DNA of 64,000 nucleotides from Varroa destructor. Its lineage: Eukaryota; Arthropoda; Arachnida; Mesostigmata; Varroidae. This document shows positions 1 through 13,900 of the stretch, one piece after another. Each line of letters begins with the position of its first letter. Position 1 is the stretch's first letter. The DNA lies in contig NW_019211457.1 of NCBI RefSeq assembly GCF_002443255.2, forward strand, positions 51,791,800-51,855,799, read 5' to 3'. The notes beneath the pieces are model-generated. The model saw only the letters and a list, made by a program, of their open reading frames with translations. It made no database searches and had not been told where the DNA came from. Both the position numbers and the translations under genes were made by a program.

Positions 1-1064
1 CTTTTGCTAGCTGAACGACATCGGCTCGTAGCGAAGCTGGACACCGCCAGACAGAATTGCGTTGAGCTGCTGCGCGCATTACGTGAAGAGAAGGCACGCA
101 ACGCTGAAATTGTCGACGGACTGGAAGAGGAGAGCAAACGCAGTCTATTGCTTGAAGAGCAAGCTGAAGCTGTTGGCCGACAGCATGCTGCCTATCGAGC
201 GCAATGCCGCCAAGAGGTAGACGCGCTTCGTGAAGAGAATGCACGACAGAAAGCGGAAATTGAACGGCTACGAGCCGATCTCGAGCGCGCTACAGGAGGC
301 GGTGTACGGAGCCAGCTGATTAGTGGTCCTGCACCAGGCCCGGCGCATCACTCATCCGCAGCCCCAGCTATTGCTCCAGCTGTCCTGGCGCAACGAGCAG
401 TCGCCCATGCGCCGGCGGGATTTCCTACCCCATCTGGAGTACCTGCATCGGCTATTGCTGCTAGATCAGGTGAGCAGCGTATATGTTTACTCATTTGTTG
501 ATCTTTTTGATATTCCCCAGAGAAAATTTTGACCTGGCTGTTTACGCTTGTTTAGTTCGTCGCGAAGGAAAATTTTCGAAAAAGGTTCGAAGGAAAATTT
601 AATGATATAGCTAACTGCCTAGTTACGCTTTCGCCCTCATCAACTGATTATATATAGGTGGACTGACTGTATCCATTGGTCATTACGGTCTGCGAGCCAA
701 CCGAGGTTTCCTCAACAAACTCTTTTTACGTCACGTTTTTTAAGGTGATGAATCAAGGGCAACTGGTCGACCTGCGCCGCCGCCTGTCCCGCCTAACAAG
801 CCAGCCATACTGCGAAAGCCGGCTCATCTTACGGCTGGCGCGGGCGTCATCGTCACTCCGATAGCTGCAGCCACTTCAACCGCCCACACTGCCCCCGTAA
901 ACGCGAGCACAATTGTATCTGCCGCTTCGCACGACACGTTCGAAGGTGAAATCAAAAACTTCCAGAGCGTCTTCGTGACAATGAAGAATGCCAGCGGTGG
1001 TGGACCCGCCCCCGCTCCACCTCAGGCGACTCCGCCAGCAGCTGCCGGTGGGCGACATGCGTAA
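1..1064 (+). CDS. 3' end of coiled-coil, Pro-rich gene (CTTNBP2-like)
   Basis: Two exons (1-469 and 745-1064) are the 3' end of a gene that begins before the window; 262 residues are visible. The first exon is a charged coiled coil (about residues 1-98) rich in LREEKAR/EEESKR heptads, followed by an Ala/Pro/Ser-rich segment. A GTGAGC donor follows 469 in phase 1. The acceptor TTTTTTAAG ends at 744 and restores the frame, giving the proline motif RPAPPPVPPNKPAIL and then an Ala/Thr/Pro-rich tail ending GGRHA-stop. A coiled coil followed by a PPPVPPNKP motif resembles cortactin-binding protein 2 / CTTNBP2NL proteins, which act on cortical actin and the STRIPAK phosphatase complex. That assignment is inference from architecture only; another coiled-coil scaffold is possible. 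The phase match makes the gene itself secure. Confidence 0.6.
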
Positions 1065-1288
1065 ATTTCAAGGCAAACAAACATAAGCTATTTATCACGC
1101 GTTAGATGAACACATCAATGAAAACAACGATCATGAATTATAACCTAGTAAAAATTCTACTAATAACGAACATGGCTAATGTCCTCCCAAATGGTCTTAC
1201 TGTTGGTGTGCTAAAGCGCACAAGTGACTTAGTTACCGTAAAGCGTTCTCTTTACATCCTTCCGGCAGCCACACACTTAGAATTCATA

Positions 1289-1289
<1 letters not shown>

Positions 1290-1331
<42 letters not shown>
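1290..1331. repeat. (AT)n microsatellite
   Basis: Uninterrupted AT dinucleotide run of about 42 bases in the presumed 3' UTR or downstream flank of the coiled-coil gene. Confidence 0.95.
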
Positions 1332-1336
<5 letters not shown>

Positions 1337-2912
1337 AACCTTGAGAGTTCACTGAAACCAATGCCCTCGTGCTGTACGCAGAGCCTAAGGATTTTTATGT
1401 ACGTGTTTATTTTTATTTTTAATACCATTTTAGAATTCGGATATATAAATGAGTGTATACGGTAACCCAGTACGTTATTTCGACGTTTTGTGTATAAGTA
1501 TGGCTTTGCAAATCAGTGGTCTATACGAGGCAAACTTAGCAACAAGGCGAGCTATTTAAAATTTACAGAGTGTCGATCGTTGAGTGCGTTGGAACAACTT
1601 GTATCCGAATACAACGTCCGGAGCACAATCATTTTAGAGATTCTGTTTCATTTGTAAAATCTCGATCGGGTGAGACCGTTCTGAAGGAGTTGTCCCTGTG
1701 GGAACATATAGATACGCAAGATGTCCTTACCGTTTTTCAGTCATGGTAGTTACGAAATAGTTGCATCGCTATTCGTTTCTATTTCAGAAAGTGTCAAATG
1801 AACTCTGAGCTGATCGGGCGTACATCTACATATATATAAACGTATAGCGTTGCACAGTGGAGGGACGGTGCAGTCGCGCTGTGTGAACACCCAAAAAGCA
1901 GCAAAACAGTTTTAGAATTTTGTTCGAACAAGACGAGCCATTGTAACCGAATTTCGAACTGCGAGGTAGTAACTTGTATGACTTGTTTGACCTAAGACGA
2001 AGTGTGATGGGGTCGTCCTCTAGAAGGTGCCAAACCGCTATAGGATTTGTTAGAAAATAGAAAGCAAGCGTCTATAATAAAAATGACTAATAAAAATAAA
2101 GCTAACAACATGTACGATTTTAGACAACTGCAATTAAAAAACGTGCGGTGGACCGACGCGGAGTACAAACCCTAACCCACCTATAAAAGCTGCAATCTCT
2201 TTTCTTGTGTCCTCCATTCGCCTATATCGTCGCATTATGAGCCTTGCTCGTTTCCCAGAAAGAGAAGTCGTTTAGCGACGTATCAGTTGTTCGGTAATGA
2301 ATGGCGACGAATAAAGTACTGAACCGAACATTTAGTTATATATCCCTACCGAGTATAACCCAGTGTGGATTGGAAGCTAGGCTAAGGACGCTGTGTGGAC
2401 CATGGCGGCATGGACGACGCTGACCTAAGCCAAAGGCAAGTGTTTGTACATAGGGAGAGACTGAAAACTATACCTAGGTCTGGACAGCTAGCTATGTTTA
2501 AGATAGAGAAAGCTAGACTGTATACAAGTATGGTACTTTGTAGTCTAAAGTGGAAACTGGAAATTTACTTCCAAGCAGCACTTTCATTAAGCAACAGGTG
2601 AGAGGTAAGGAAAAATTTCACACCTTGTATCCAGTTTCGACAAGGAACGTCTGATTCGTGAAAGCTGATGATTATTGGCCTTCTTGTTCCTTGTTCATCA
2701 TACAACAAGCCTTCCTATGCCTACTTTTATTGGTACCGGTGTCCTTAATGATTAATAGCGCGACGCTAACAAGCAACACGTAGAATCACCTTGTGTCCTT
2801 GCCAAACGTACTCATACACCGTCTTCGCAGGTGTATATCTTATAAAATAATAATGCTGTTGACACTACTCCTTAATACTATATTGGAAAGCAATCCGTTT
2901 GTCATTTTGCAA

Positions 2913-2914
<2 letters not shown>

Positions 2915-2970
<56 letters not shown>
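2915..2970. repeat. (AT)n microsatellite
   Basis: Uninterrupted AT run of about 56 bases, the longest in the window. It generates artefactual Tyr-Ile repeat ORFs on both strands. Confidence 0.95.
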
Positions 2971-2972
<2 letters not shown>

Positions 2973-3986
2973 TGCAGACCGGTAAAAGACGACATAAATC
3001 GTTAGACGGTAAGACGACGAAATTGCGTTTGTCTCTTTGATACAACAAACGTCTTGACACATTTTAACAAACAGAATTTCATGATTATAACCTATTCTTC
3101 TTTGATCATTTGCTGCATAGACTATTTGTCCTTGATAATGTTAGATTGTTCTATTAATTACAGCTTTCTTGTAGATGCAGTATATGTTTGCGTTTTTTTT
3201 TACAGGATTTGATTGTAGTGCGGCATGTCTGTACCTCTGAACGCCTTCAGAGTAGCTAATTAATTAAATTAACATAAATAGACGTTGCTTGTATTTCTGA
3301 CCGTAATTCCTCGTAATTACCTGATGAGACATTACACGTGTGACAATTTCGATATTAGATACGCATACATGGCGCCGTAGTGTCGAAGTTCCTTACTTTC
3401 TAGCTCGACAAATGTATTTTGAAGTAACTTAATTATGGCCAACATAATAGGCACATACATTACGATTCTTGTCTAGTTTTATTTACGGGTGAGATTTGTT
3501 GAACTTTTATGTCACGCTCTGTTCGAGTAGCTTATTATGTAGCTATTTAAGTCTAGTGTGAATTTTTTTATTTCGTCAAAGAATTTACTTTTATTATTAT
3601 AAACTGATAGGTTAGGTGCATCGACCTGTTTTCCCTGCCAAAGGGTTTTTGACACGAAGCAACGTCTGCTCATCAAATCACACTGTTTGTATCCATTAAT
3701 TGGTAGCATTCGACCTTTACTGTTGCTTTCGTCAGAGCGACTTTTTGTTAAATTACGTATCAGCTTCCCGGCATAAGTAGCCTCTACACACAAGTTACTA
3801 AGCATGTTATTTTTTAGACATTAACGAAACAATTAGGATGCTATTAAGAACAACAGGAATGATACAACTGTTAGAAATGACATTTAGAATGTATACTGAC
3901 ATTAATTACGTGTATTATTTGCTGTGGCTACTTATTATTCTTAATATAGGTATTCTTAACTCGTCCATTAATTTTAAGGTCCGGTG

Positions 3987-4054
3987 ATTATATATATATA
4001 TATATGTATATATGTTTGTATATATATATGTATATGCATATATATATATATATA
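3987..4054. repeat. Imperfect (AT)n microsatellite
   Basis: Several AT runs interrupted by single G or C bases (TATATG, TATGTTTG). Confidence 0.9.
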
Positions 4055-4536
4055 AACATGATACGAATATGTTTACGTGTGTAAGTGTGACATGAAAGAA
4101 ATTGAAATGAGTGAAAAAAAAGCGGTCATTGACCTGCATACGGTGCCATTCCACCGAGTCCGACCGACGATATGGGGGCGCAATCAACGCCCACCTAGAG
4201 GAAGATCGACCAACGCGTTTAGAAAAGAGACAAACAAAGATCAGAGACAACTTTGCATAGTCAACAGCTTATACCTTGCAAGATTAACTAAAGTGACAGT
4301 ATTCACTGGTTATTTTTTTCTGCTGTAGCATAGTTCGACTACCACACATGCCAGAAGAAGTGGGACCTATCAGCGGTTTTTGTAGGGAAAAATGCGAATT
4401 TGTTATTATAAATTGCAGCAACAGTATGGCGGTGATTTCGACGCAGCTTATTTCAGTTTTGGTATGTTCAAGTTAACATATTTAGTAGAGATTGAATAAG
4501 AAAAAGAACAATAACAATTGTAACAACGGCCACGTG

Positions 4537-4557
4537 ACAACAACAACAACAACAACA
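4537..4557 (+). repeat. (CAA)n microsatellite
   Basis: About seven ACA/CAA trinucleotide units. Confidence 0.85.
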
Positions 4558-4821
4558 AAAGGACGCACAGGCCAACCTGTTCAGGTCATTATGACTGATC
4601 CTTATAAATTATAAAAGCAGTGGTTGCGGTCAACCAATGGTAGGTTCCATCTGGCGATATTAAATATACGACAGAAAGCAGTAAATAGGCAGAATGCACC
4701 ATCGAGGAAAAGAATCGCCAAAGGTCAAAATAGTTAATTTAATAATAAATAATTATAAAACTATAACGAGAATGATATCAGTGGTAATAATAAGACAAAA
4801 GGCAATGCACAAATAATGAGA

Positions 4822-4845
4822 TAGATGGATGGATGGATGGATGGA
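4822..4845 (+). repeat. (GGAT)n microsatellite
   Basis: About five and a half GGAT tetranucleotide units. Confidence 0.9.
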
Positions 4846-7800
4846 GTAGCAACGTGCAAAAACAGGGAGGCTGTATAGACTAAAGTGAACGACGTGTTCA
4901 ATAGCATTGATATACACTACAAGAGAAGAATCACGACGCTCCTCACTCACGGTAGAAATAACCCTATAACATAAGCTAAGAGCTCCAAAACGAGGGAGGA
5001 GGTCAGCGAGGCCTTGAAAATTGAGATGGATCAAAGGCCGAGGTCGGAAGGCATCTATTGATACTAATACTATTACTGGACTATAAACTAAGACATCTAT
5101 GTTACGATTTGGGTAGCTGAGACTGACGTTCCGGCAGGAGGTTGAGTTACATGAAAAATGGAGGAGGGTTTGCCTAAGCCGCTTCACTGGTCAAGCGCTT
5201 CTTGTTTGCTGTGACTTACTGATGTTACCAAAGAGAGAATTTTTAGTATCAAACAGCTACTTCGACAACTGGACGACGTTGACGACACCATATCGCAGTG
5301 AAGGCGAACTCGCCTAGGTTGTGGTCAGTGTTTCATGACAGCGTTTTTTAACAGCGAAGTACTCCCGATACTTCATTGAAATGCGGTGTGGCAATAAGGT
5401 ACTCCCTGCAGCTGAAAGCCTTGGATTTCGATTAGAGAATGGCAGAAGTTCCATTGTTAGCTGATATCATAGCTACAAGATACGGCCATCGCCGTATGAG
5501 AAACAAAGTGTCGCACACTGTGCGACGTAGTATAACCTCAAGTTTAATATATCTTTAATAAACCAATGATTCAATGAAAGTACCATTGTATTAAGGTAAA
5601 CTTTGATAGTGCGCCTCATAAGTTGGAGTAGAATGAGAAGATCGTGCCCAGATTGTATTACTGCCTGTAAAATTGCGCACCAAGATTTCGAATCAGTTTA
5701 TTAGACTAAGGAAACTGTTTTTTCTGTCGTTCCCTAAAACCTCACCCCTGTGTACGGGTCTCATGCGCAATGATACGCAAAACATAGAAGGTCAAGTGAT
5801 CTAGAATTGAAAAGAGGATGCAAGCTGCCAATGTTTCTCTCTCTGGTGAAAACCGGTTGCTCCTTCCGTTCGAAGAAGGTATAGCTACTCGACGCCTTGT
5901 TGGCGATCATACTGAGTAGTAACCCATAGACACTCGCCCCTGCCGGTCGGAAAAATGCTGACAATAAAAAAAATAGCAAATGTTATCAAGCACGAATCAA
6001 CCCAGAACAGATGACTAAGGATGAAAAGGAAATAAGACAGAATAATGAAAGTCATCAAAAAAGCCAACACGAGCTTTATGTGTTCATTCTGTGTAGTAGA
6101 ATTATTTATTATGGTTGATATAATTTCACTAATAATGTAGAATAGAAACATTAGCCTGCTTTTCAAAGATACCTTTAGTATCTAATAGTTTTTTTCTGAA
6201 AACATAACAACTAGAAGCAGCGTCTGCTGTTCTATAAGGAGCCACAGATTAAAGCATTAATGAAGCAGCCGAAAGTCGTACGGGAGACTATTCATTTTGC
6301 GTAAATGCCAACTCTAAATGCAAATGTATTCTTCGAAGGTAACGTGGAATCGGACGGCGCGAATCGATCTTGAATATAAAAATTTCTCAATGATGATATG
6401 CATTAAAAACGATAACTATGGTTTATGGCTTTCAGTGTGGTCAGAAACAAAAGGGTAAAAAAAGGATTGTTTTTTATAAATGCAGCTTTTTTTTTTTTTC
6501 TTGTTTTAAGAACTGCGGCGCTAGGGAGCACCTACATAGTGGTACTGAAATTTAAGTCTGGTTTTATTTGTCCCATACACCACGTGCAACAGTCCACGTC
6601 TGTCTCAAAATATTGTAAACTCACTGAATATCATATAGTGTACGCTGTTTTAAAAAGTGTTGTTCTTCCTAGTTAATATTTAACTATGTTCAAGAGATTC
6701 TATTTATTCATTCAATAATGAATTAGTAATTTCGGTAATATTGCTTAGAGTCCTAAAGCTATCTACAGCATTGCCATTACTTGCCCCCTTCACTAGTTTT
6801 TTTTTAATAGAGAATATGATGCTTTTTTGGTACTCTATCTTTTTTTGTTTTCGAAAAAAAACAGCCGAACATTTCTTATCTAAAAAGTACTGAAGAAGAG
6901 AAGGGTTTGATGTTTGACCTACAAGTGTCACATAAACATACGGCCATACGTGTATCATGGATCGGTCTTTAGTAATTTTCTAACATAGTGGTATGGGTGT
7001 GGCTTGATAAACATGGTAAAACGTCATCTTTTTAGGTAGCATCTTAAAAAGCATCTTTTTAGATAGATGTTAACAATATTCCCAGCATCCTTCTATCCTC
7101 GTACAACGTACTGGTCATGATATGCTTCAATCGTGAGTCCGAATCTAGCGGCTACAATGGTGGCATGCTTTACTGGTCTGAAAGGAAACTAAACGTAAGA
7201 AAAATTAAATTTTCTTCTTTTACATAATTAACGGACTATTACTTACTTTTATTGTATCGTATGAAGCGTAATTTTGCTAGGCATCCAACAACCCGTCATG
7301 TTTTTATACTAGCACTGCGCTATATATTTTCACTAGTGCTAAAACTGCTTAATTAAGTGAAATGCACTCTGAGGTTTCGTCGCTATATGGCCGGCAGTGG
7401 ACAAGTGCTGGTGACGTCCTTAGTCATTTGTAACTCTTGCCTCTGATGCTTTTACCTTTCCAAGAACGTAAAAGGAAGCTCTTGCTTTTAACATGGCCTG
7501 CAATATTTGTACGTTTTCTTTGAAGGCGTTTGCTTTCCCGTGGACAGTCAGGACAGGTTACACTTAATTAGTTCAACTTTAAATTCTTACAATGCCTTTA
7601 TAAATGTCTATCTGAAATCAATCTCTATTTATAGCATCTATCAAACGTATGTGATACGGAGCTACTGCAGCACACGTTTTCCTACGATGCATGGTTAACT
7701 TCCCGAATTGAATTTTAGAAGCAAAATGGAGAATGAATATCGCAATAGTCCCTTTTCTAAAGTAAAATTCGATAATGGTAACATTTCTGTATAAACAACA

Positions 7801-9454
7801 AAGAATTTTCTGGATAAAATTTAAGTGATTTTTAAGAATAGCATCAAAATGTGAGGCCATAATGTCATTTAGATTAGACAATGTTGCAGTGGCTTCTTTT
7901 TGAATATCACTGATAGTTTGCTTATTAAAAGAAAGGCAACTTTATTCTCTATTGGTAATCAAGGTCTGTCTTAAGGTTTCTGAGCGACATGGCATGATAC
8001 GAAATTTCGGCCTCTAGATGGAACAATGCCTAGTATCTTTCAGTCAGCGCCATACCGTTCGCAGGGGCTATGTCTTCGCTTTTTAATACACGTCTATCAT
8101 GAACGTTTTTTGCTTATATCTACTAAATTTTGAAAGAATATACGCTTACATTATTGTTTTTTTTTTTTTTATATTCATAGGACTATTAAAACACAGTATA
8201 TAAAGTGCTCTCTTACTGCGCAGTAGAGGCTAATAAATAAAATTTAATATTTATAGGAAGGCGCTTTGTGTTCTGTTGAAGCGCAAACTGCCTCTGCGCG
8301 AGTCATTGTTTTCTAATATACGACAATTTGATATACATTTTTTTTTCCAAGCTTTTACTTCACCTTATCTAGTTTAATTCTTATGAAAGTCGCAGCGATA
8401 AGATCAAAAGCGTTCGGAAGCATCTGGATCGTGAGGAGCAAAAAAAAAAAGTGCTGAATAATCATTAAGTTATCCGCGCATAACGGATGAAGTCGTAACT
8501 TTAGCACCCTTGTTATTACAGGGAAAACATTCCTCGACTAAACACATATCTACCTTGAGTTGTAGGCAACAGTAGACCTCCAAGCAGAATCTTCATTTAG
8601 AAGATTCGCATAATTATATGATAGAATTTCATAGTAATGAAACTTCAGAACGGCTTATTTCTTTCTGTAAAAATCTACTGGTGTTGTCTAACGGGTAAGT
8701 TGCGCACTTCATGCATTATTACCTAGAGATACACAATATTAAACATAAAACCTCAACGAAAGCGTTGTGAGCAGCTGGCGTGACGGTATCGTGAATTTCT
8801 GCATTGGAGCAGGCACGTGTATGAGGACTAATGATAACAATTACGCATCAGCGACGCGTGAACATCTTTAATAGGAGTACATGGGTCTGATGCGATATCT
8901 GTGTCCAGGTACGTCGCAAGCACGTAAATGGATAACAATATTTCTATTCTGGGATAGCCAAATCGTAATAATTGAAATTATAGCAAACAATATTTCGAAG
9001 ACGAAGCGGCTGGTGTAGAGACTGCACTTCAGATACATTTCTAAGCAATGCTTAGTTCTGTTTTTTCCTTTTCCTGTTGTACTTTCCCTGCCAAGACGAA
9101 AACAATCCAGCTATAACTAGCGATAACCGTGGTTGTCGGTGTTCTGACCTGAAGCCAGTGGCAACTTTGTCACTTCGGAATTCTCAGTGACGTCCACATG
9201 ACGCTGATCTATCGGCAAATTCTTGGTTGAGCCTGATGAAAACGAAGGCATTGACAGGCACAGCAACTTCTGCTGGTGTCCGGCTTGTGTCGACGACTAC
9301 ATAAAATTAAACACGTGAGCACCACCGACCTTCACTTTCCACGTGGTCCGTATATGTATACAGCAAAAGCCATTACTCGTGGCGTTTTGCTTCGTGCCCA
9401 GAAATTGCAAAACTGTCGCACAGGCAAATGTGATGTGCCTTTGTTCGGCATTGG

Positions 9455-9481
9455 TTTTTTTTTTTTTTTTTTTTTTTTTTT
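9455..9481 (+). repeat. Poly-T tract
   Basis: A run of about 26 T. It could be the antisense poly-A tail of a retroposed copy, but no retroelement body was recognised next to it. Confidence 0.9.
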
Positions 9482-10724
9482 ATTGTACATTTCTGCTTTT
9501 GATAAATGTGTAAGCTGCATTTGATTGCTGAATAATCGCAATGTGAAGCAACACCACATTGGGAACTCACAAGATATAGGTAACAGCAATGCAAAGAGTC
9601 TAAGTCCTTTAAGCATACGCGCTAAAAGAAAGATTATATATTGTAAATAGAAGGTTGTCTCTTTTAAAATCAGAATAGAAGAAAGACAACTCCGATTTTG
9701 CGCATGGTTTCATGTGGGCAACGGCTGTATGCATAATGTGATTGCTGAACGCATGTTAGTTATATCGGACCTTCGAATTTAGTTTGAAATGAACTTTGTC
9801 TAATACATATGGCAAGATTATGGTGGGCATTGTGTTTGTCATTTCACTATGTATCCTATTTAGGCATCTCATCCGAACTGGTTGCGCGTTGTCAAACGAC
9901 GACCAAGCTTCTGAACTAACAAGGACAGAACCGAAAAACTCGGGGACGATACGGAGGACAGACAATGAATTTAAGGTCTTTAGTTGCCGAGCTATTGAAC
10001 CCTTCTCTTTTGTGTCCCTATCTACTCGTGTTGTTGCTGTTACAATAGCGGGATAGCGGGGTTTAACGTCTACTAGCGTTGCCAAAAATCTCCCACCCCC
10101 GTTCACTTTCAGTTAGCAGGCTCTTTGCTTTCTCCCTCTTCGGTGTACTCATGTGTTCTTTTTTTATTCGAAAAAGCTGCAACGAACGCGATTTATTTAT
10201 TGATGAGAGCTCTTTACTACGCCTCGTGGCTGTTACTGCTGGTGGCATTATTACTGAGGCATATAATCATAAAAGAGGACAGCTTCTCATTATTGTACGC
10301 TTACGGGGATTTCCGGCGAAAGAGCAAAGGCATACTATGTCAGCGCACCGAGAATGCACAAGTACCGTCAACGGCGGGAGCATTACAGGCATAGGTATTC
10401 TCTTGTGCAGAAAGGGCGGCTTTTTCTCTCTGCTGTTGTTGATTACTCCGACCCACAGATTGTGCATATCCTCACGGTTACCCCAGGTGGTATTTGCTGC
10501 CGGCTAACGCCCAGTTGGCCGCCACCAGCTACCGAATCGATGGTTCCAGTTTGCAGAACAAAACGAGATAATTTTAGTATATTCACCTCCCCTTGCCAGT
10601 AGCAGCGGTGGCAGCAGTAGAAGGAGCACCTTCGCTCGCCCTCCGCTGATAGCAACTCCATTTCCCCTGTGAGCCAAAACCGTCGAAGGAATGAGAGGGA
10701 GGCGTGTACCGTCCCTGGCAAAGC

Positions 10725-10753
10725 AGATCGATCGACCGACCGACCGACCGACG
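10725..10753 (+). repeat. GATC/GACC tetranucleotide repeat
   Basis: Starts as GATCGATCGACC and continues as five or so GACC units, about 250 bp upstream of the serpin start codon. Confidence 0.85.
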
Positions 10754-10998
10754 GCCGTCCTGATCGTCTATTACATGTCATGATTGCTGCTGAACTGAGT
10801 ACGAGCGAATATATTATTAAAGCCGTCTTGTAAAGAGTTTGCAGGTGCCGTCGTCGTCACTTAGGCGCTTTTTGGTGACGGAGCAATAGGATTTTCGTAC
10901 GGATTTCGGTGGTGCATCAGCAGCAAGTTTTGTTTACCACACCAGGTGTGAGGACTGAAGACCGGCGCGTGGTCTTTCGTGTTACTTCAGCAACAAGC

Positions 10999-13900
10999 AT
11001 GGGGTGCTATTGGCGCGCCGTCGTTGTGCTTCTTCTGGCAACCTGCGCGGTCTATGGACAGTTCGTTCGAAAGCGTTCTCGTAACTTTGTGCAAACGAGA
11101 CATGATGAGGTGCGTCACCATGGCATGACATGACAACGCTAGAACGCGACATTCACAGAACATTATGTAAATATCATGTATTCGATGATACACCTAGTCG
11201 GTATGGCGGCCGCCGCCCGCGTAATGCAGCGGCTGATGCATGCGTCGGCCACTGGCTATTGTGAGGTTAAAGCTTTGAGAAAATCTCTTTGGTATCGTTA
11301 CGACGGAAGAGTGGCCGACCAGCGTTGCTGCGTCCTCTAGTTTGCTATAAAACCCCTTGCTGTAACATAGATGCGTCATCGATGCAATTATAAAGTCATA
11401 CGGCCGCATTTTTTTGAAGTAGAAATAACGTTAGCGTAAGCAAAAGTCGAACGTGAGTGGAGGACTTAAAAGCATCAGATCCCTTAGGGATTCAGAAAGC
11501 GCAAGTAGTAGACGTAATAATAACAATAACACAATACGAGACAAATTAGGTTTCTCATTTTACAGTTGCTCATTACAGAGATTCTGCACATTCATCCACG
11601 CACGGGTTTACAAAAACGTCATGATCGTTTACGTCGTAATCTTACAATTTAAATACAAGTTGAACAAGGAAGGAGCGATGCGCATCTGTGAAAACCTCTA
11701 TTTTAATATGTTTCAGTTCAGTAATGGCAGATTACCTAAATGTTGTTGTTGTTGCAATTGGCGCATCTCATCGCTTCCGAATGTGCAGTATGTATCAATA
11801 CGCGACTATTATGGACCGATATATTCCTATGGCACCCTGTCCTATTCGCCACATTCAAGCCATTCCAGCACCCCGTCCTCATCAGCATCGAGCCAGGACA
11901 ATCAGATTCCCCACAATACAGTGTCTATTTCCTTGAGCGTTCGAGCTCGCCAACCCCGTACACAAGATACAAACCATGATACCAGCTGTCGTATTTGGCC
12001 CAATCTTACCGTTATAATAACTGCCTATAGCGTCATAGTGTGACCAGTGACAGCTGATCAACAAGTTAACTAAGAGCTGTGCCTTCGGAAAACCGCAGCA
12101 AGTAGATGTGGAAGAGTATATTAACAGACAAAAATAAGAAAACTAGCTAATACGTCAGTAGAATGATGTCGTGCCTTGTGACCGCGCTCGGCTATATCAA
12201 CAATAGGCAAGAAATAGGGGACTCTACCTCTTATCTACTGCTGCAAACGCCTCACAAATTGCGTTTTCTTAGAAAGGCCGCAGTTAACGGCAAGCGTATC
12301 GCTGGTAATTTAACTATGTTTCTATCGAATTTCTTAATTTGCTTCTACAGAATTGAAATCGTACGACATACTTTTCATCGTATTACTAATATTATACCGT
12401 TGTCGTAAAAAGCTACACTGATAAGCGCATTTTTTCTTGCCGGTCAGGTTTATACATCTTGATATCACGAATTGAAGGCGATACTTTATTATAAAAACTA
12501 GCGTGTATGTGAGGCCTATCTGTCATTTATTAGTAGTACTGCAATAAAAAGCTACGTTTTTTTCGTATTACCACCGAGAATTGATAATTTAGATTAGATA
12601 CGAGAGGGTATTTCTTAACGTTCATGGCTTGCTTAGTATACATTTTGAAACAGGCAACACTGTTTTTGTTAGACAGTGGAGCTATTAAATTTTCCAGCTG
12701 AGATACAATATTTTTCCAACACAAAATGTATTATCTCAAATATGGCTCGCATTTCTGCTCATGTCCGCAGGAACTTCGAAAGGTGATATTGGCTGGAAAC
12801 AGTTTTGGTTTGAATCTGATGAAGTATTTAATTTCAAATAATGACAATACTATCTTAGCGCCTGTATCATTGTCCATCGCACTGAGCATGCTCTATTTCG
12901 CATCGGATGGAAATACAATGAAGGAGTTGTTTCGCGTCCTCAACTATGAGCAGTTTGGACTGAATCAAGACATGATTAAATCGCCTCTTCGAAGTATCTC
13001 AGTTGCTGGAAGGGCTGCTAAGAACGTGGGTTTCTCGTTCGAGTTGGGCAATTTTCTGTTCACCCGAAAAGGTCTCAACGTCAGCCAGACGTACAGGAAC
13101 ATCATTAATGATGCGTTTTCTTCGTCCGTGGAAAATGTGGACTTCTCGCGACCTCACGAGGCCGCTAGCCAAATAAACCAGCTTATCACAAAGGCTACCC
13201 ATGGACAAATTCCTAACCCCGTTGGTAGCTTCAGCCCAGATACACAAATGGTTCTAATGAATGCTGTTTACTTGAAGGGCTTCTGGAAACAGCCCTTCTC
13301 AGTGCGATCATCGTTTGACTCCACGTTCGCCGATGATGGCGTTAACGAGGTCCCGGTGAAGATGATGTATATGCGACATATTTTCCCCGTGAAGTCTCTG
13401 CCCGAAATCGAAGCCGATGCCATTCAGCTGGCGTATGAAGGTGATATCTCGGTAATGCTCATCCTGCTACCGAAGCATCCACGAGGCGTCGACCGAATGC
13501 TACAAAGACTCAACGTTCTGAAGCTTATTGATGACTTGGATAATTATCAAAACGAATCACTCGATTTGCATATACCCCGTTTCGAAGCGCAGGGTAGCTA
13601 TCGGTTCAAGCAGCATCTGTACGATCTTGGTGTCCATGATCTGTTTACTCCAGGTGCGTATAAAGGAATAAATTATACTAAATGTAGCCATAAGTTACAA
13701 TTAGTGCGATACGCCATATTGATTCAAGTATTTTTGTTTGTTCAGGTATATTGTTCCTTTTGTGTAAGCCGAGAGCGTCCAAATTAAAGAAAAATCTGCA
13801 ATCAAATTCATCCACCACATCATTTCTTATTCTTGATTCTGGTAAAACATCGGTGTTCACTTGCTTAATAAAATATACCTCATTTTGAAGAAAGTTTTTT

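Larger units (their letters stand above)
1065..10998. other. 9.9 kb without a supportable gene
   Basis: This is presumably the 3' UTR of the coiled-coil gene plus intergenic DNA. Readable structure is limited to (AT)n tracts, a (CAA)n and a (GGAT)n run, poly-T runs and scattered ORFs under 150 codons without recognisable domains. Sequence from about 10.4 kb to 10.99 kb is richer in GC and holds a GACC/GATC tetranucleotide run, as expected for the upstream region of the serpin gene. No tRNA, promoter motif or transposon was identified with confidence. Confidence 0.5.

Noticed and set aside
2793..3062. ORFs with long Tyr-Ile repeats on both strands
   Set aside because: They are translations of (AT)n microsatellites, open in several frames; no flanking coding signal.
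4753..5187. 144-codon minus-strand ORF
   Set aside because: No recognisable domain, includes the (GGAT)n microsatellite, and no splice or family evidence. A retrotransposon 3' end was considered but not demonstrable.
10079..10781. Overlapping ORFs of 80-142 codons on both strands
   Set aside because: They overlap one another in a GC-richer patch upstream of the serpin, include a simple repeat and show no domain; likely chance.
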